From: Arcuatula senhousia
Lineage: Eukaryota > Mollusca > Bivalvia > Mytilida > Mytilidae
NCBI GenBank assembly: GCA_963971305.1
Contig: CAXARO010001688.1
Coordinates: 1-64,000, forward strand
Length of the DNA: 64,000 bases
Reading direction: 5' to 3'
Below the pieces are notes generated by a model that was given only the letters and a program-made list of their open reading frames with translations, was not told where the DNA came from and searched no databases. The position numbers were made by a program, and so were the translations under genes. Positions 62,125-64,000 of the stretch are shown in pieces; position 1 is the stretch's first letter, and each line of letters starts with the position of its first letter.

Positions 62125-62732
62125 TACCCACTAAAATGTTATTTAACCTTTTTATTTTAAAAGCAATTAAGCTTAAATAAACAAGTAAATGTAAATCACG
62201 AATCAAACATGAAATGGCGTAAGTCTGCAACAACATAACGAAAGACATTAACAAATAAAATTTCAAGTATATAAACGAACTCACAATGAGAAATAAAACC
62301 TAAAGATCCTATAAAGATGTTTATCAGTTTTCCATGTGATGTGAGCAATGATGGCATTAGTCACCTACCTTGACTGATTTAGTTTTTTAAAATTCTACAA
62401 AGTTCCTGCATTTATCAAGTAAGCTGTTTAGTTTTGTTAGCCAGATCTTTCTAGAGCTATAGTAGTATATGAAAATCCCCATGTGAACTTAAAAATGTGA
62501 TTCATATCTTGTAGAGTTCAGAAATCTCTTCAAACTGTTTTGAAATTGTACTAATGTCGCTCTTATAAAATTGAACAAAATTACAATATAAACAGAATGT
62601 CTCTAAAACAATAAAAAAGTACGAAAATTTCATAATTACGCTCAACATACACAAATAACTGAGCATTGTAAAACCATTTAAACATAACAGGTGAATAAAA
62701 AAATGTAAACGTGTCTCCGTGAAAGACCTTAG
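62125..62732. other. Unannotated AT-rich interval
   Basis: No gene or structured feature apart from the short direct repeat near 62195-62265. An 82-codon minus-strand ORF at 62502-62750 is hydrophobic low-complexity sequence without support. Confidence 0.4.
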
Positions 62733-62753
62733 CAATTGTTTACGAAACAATTG
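62733..62753. repeat. Terminal hairpin of F copy 3
   Basis: CAATTGTTT, loop ACG, AAACAATTG. AAAGACCTT precedes it, TCCTCCTAG and TTATTATT follow. Compared with the F copy 2 hairpin the lower stem is kept (CAATT/AATTG) while the upper four pairs are changed on both arms. Confidence 0.8.
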
Positions 62754-62767
62754 TCCTCCTAGTTATT

Positions 62768-63098
62768 ATTATTTTCTTTCTTCCGCCGTTTCGCCAAATT
62801 TCAACTTTGAGAAGTACGCGACATGTCGCAAAGATACTTGGTATACTTTATCGGTCTATGTTTGTCGTTTCAGAAAAAACACTTGGGTACCGTACCATTT
62901 TACGTATAAGAGTTATGCCCCTTTTAGCTATAAAGTTTGTGGAATCTTCTCCTCCTAAACCATAATAGGTACCAACTTTATTCCTTTTGCATTCAGAAGA
63001 GTAACTCTTGAACTTGTGCAGGGTCAATTTTCACATTGGTATATTTACCAATACAGGAGTTATTCCCCTTTAAACTTTGACTTTTTTAGTATTAAAAT
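62768..63098. repeat. F unit, copy 3, truncated after 331 bp
   Basis: Collinear with 13293-13623 with no difference seen, then an abrupt switch to unrelated sequence after AGTATTAAAAT. The break lies within ~12 bp of the unit coordinate at which array 1 stops (385 versus 397 bp from the hairpin start of a full unit). Confidence 0.92.
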
Positions 63099-64000
63099 AC
63101 CCGGTTCCCAAATTTCCCTTTTTTGCTTATATAAGCAAACACCTGAAAGGATACATTTTTCATCTTTTTATAAAAAGACAGCCCTCTCCATCCTCTAACT
63201 TTTTATTACCTGCGCTAAATGCTTTTAAAGAAAATATCGAGTCCTAGTCAAATTGTTGCCTAGTGGATGAAATTTTCATGCAAAAAACTAAAAAAATGTC
63301 TCATAGTTTGCACTGGTAAGAGAAAAGGATACTTTAGAAAATCATTTTTAGGTTTCAATATTTACCTGAACTTATTTGGTCTCATTTAAGGACGACATGC
63401 ATAGATTTTTTTTTCAACCTTACTTTTTCCATAAGTTTAAAGCAATAGGTAGATTTAAAGCTAACATAAATATTCTATTCACTACTCAAATAAGAACTCC
63501 CTATGAATGATTATCTATGAAAGAAATCTTTATTTCGGTGATTTCATCTACTGTGACCTTAAATCTATTTAATAACAAATTAATTACATTTAGCGTATAA
63601 CGTGTTTTGGCAACAAAACCGCCATAAGGAAATGTGATATCAATTCAGAAGTAATAAATACCGTTATGGTCAACATATTTTAAAATGGCCGTTTAGATTT
63701 TTCGTTTAAAGACAGGAACTGGTGTTCCGAAATCCGACTAGAATTTCCACATTTTGGGACATGGTTCTGTCTCCAGTTATTTAGTAATTCAAACAGCTAG
63801 CTAGCTCTGGCACTTATGTGTCATTGGTTTGGCGATCTATGGTAAATAGAGAGTATTTTTACGCAGCCTCTGCAGAAACTATATAGCCTATGATCACGAC
63901 TATAATCACCCATTTTCAGTAGTGGAACCAAGATTAAATTACCACGTTATTCTCTATTAAAACCAGAGGTTTGACACCATATTTTTGATATAATTTACCT
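63099..64000. other. Unannotated AT-rich end of window
   Basis: No gene is seen. TTGGTCTCATTTAAGGACGA then CATGCATAG (~63378-63405) weakly resembles the block in the right flanks of both arrays. AGCTAGCTAGCT near 63796 is a short self-complementary run. Nothing else is supported. Confidence 0.4.

Overview
This is a eukaryotic, animal nuclear window dominated by repeats. A bivalve mollusc, probably mussel-like, fits best. That rests on a spliced Helentron gene, the composition, and dispersed repeats resembling ones I remember from mussel genomes (a 'GGCACCAATGGGACATTC' repeat at 1955-2110 and 44630-44790, and a GTCCGTC-rich repeat with 'ACCAAACTTGGTA' at 43.2-44.2 kb). This is inference from memory, not a search. 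No host single-copy gene, tRNA, rRNA or CRISPR array is visible.

Layout. 1-1250: nested repeat elements led by small hairpins. 2266-9332: one intact Helentron (Helitron2-type) transposon gene with two visible exons, joining an OTU protease-like domain, an 18-residue repeat, HUH/Y2 Rep, PIF1-type helicase and an EEP endonuclease. 9340-10640: complex tandem repeats just after its stop. 11.6-13.0 kb: a tandem ~0.6-kb duplication carrying a 30-bp minisatellite. 13.0-13.27 kb: a run of four small hairpins.

13239-42815: tandem array 1, about 31 full ~936-bp units plus a partial one. It falls into four sequence blocks (F, A, B, C). The only three places where the 51-54-bp hairpin leader is doubled are exactly the three block boundaries. 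42.8-45.1 kb: array flank and other dispersed repeats. 45191-46129: a second copy of the F unit. 46130-58826: tandem array 2, 15 full ~817-bp units plus a partial, distantly related to array 1 and starting at the same leader position. 58.8-62.7 kb: array flank, then diverged direct and inverted duplications. 62733-63098: a third F copy, cut after 331 bp. 63099-64000: no recognisable feature.

How it may work together. The array units look like non-autonomous elements with a terminal hairpin. Successive homogeneous blocks appear to have been added at the same leader site (ATTATT/AAGG). Rolling-circle concatemers made by a Helentron-type Rep, such as the one encoded nearby, would explain this, but the mechanistic link is inference. 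A seven-unit higher-order repeat in block B and the mosaic structure of block C show that unequal exchange or gene conversion also shaped the array. Each array-1 unit also carries a dense set of nuclear-receptor-like half-sites (an EcRE-type inverted repeat, four direct AGGTCA sites, and a palindrome also kept in array 2).
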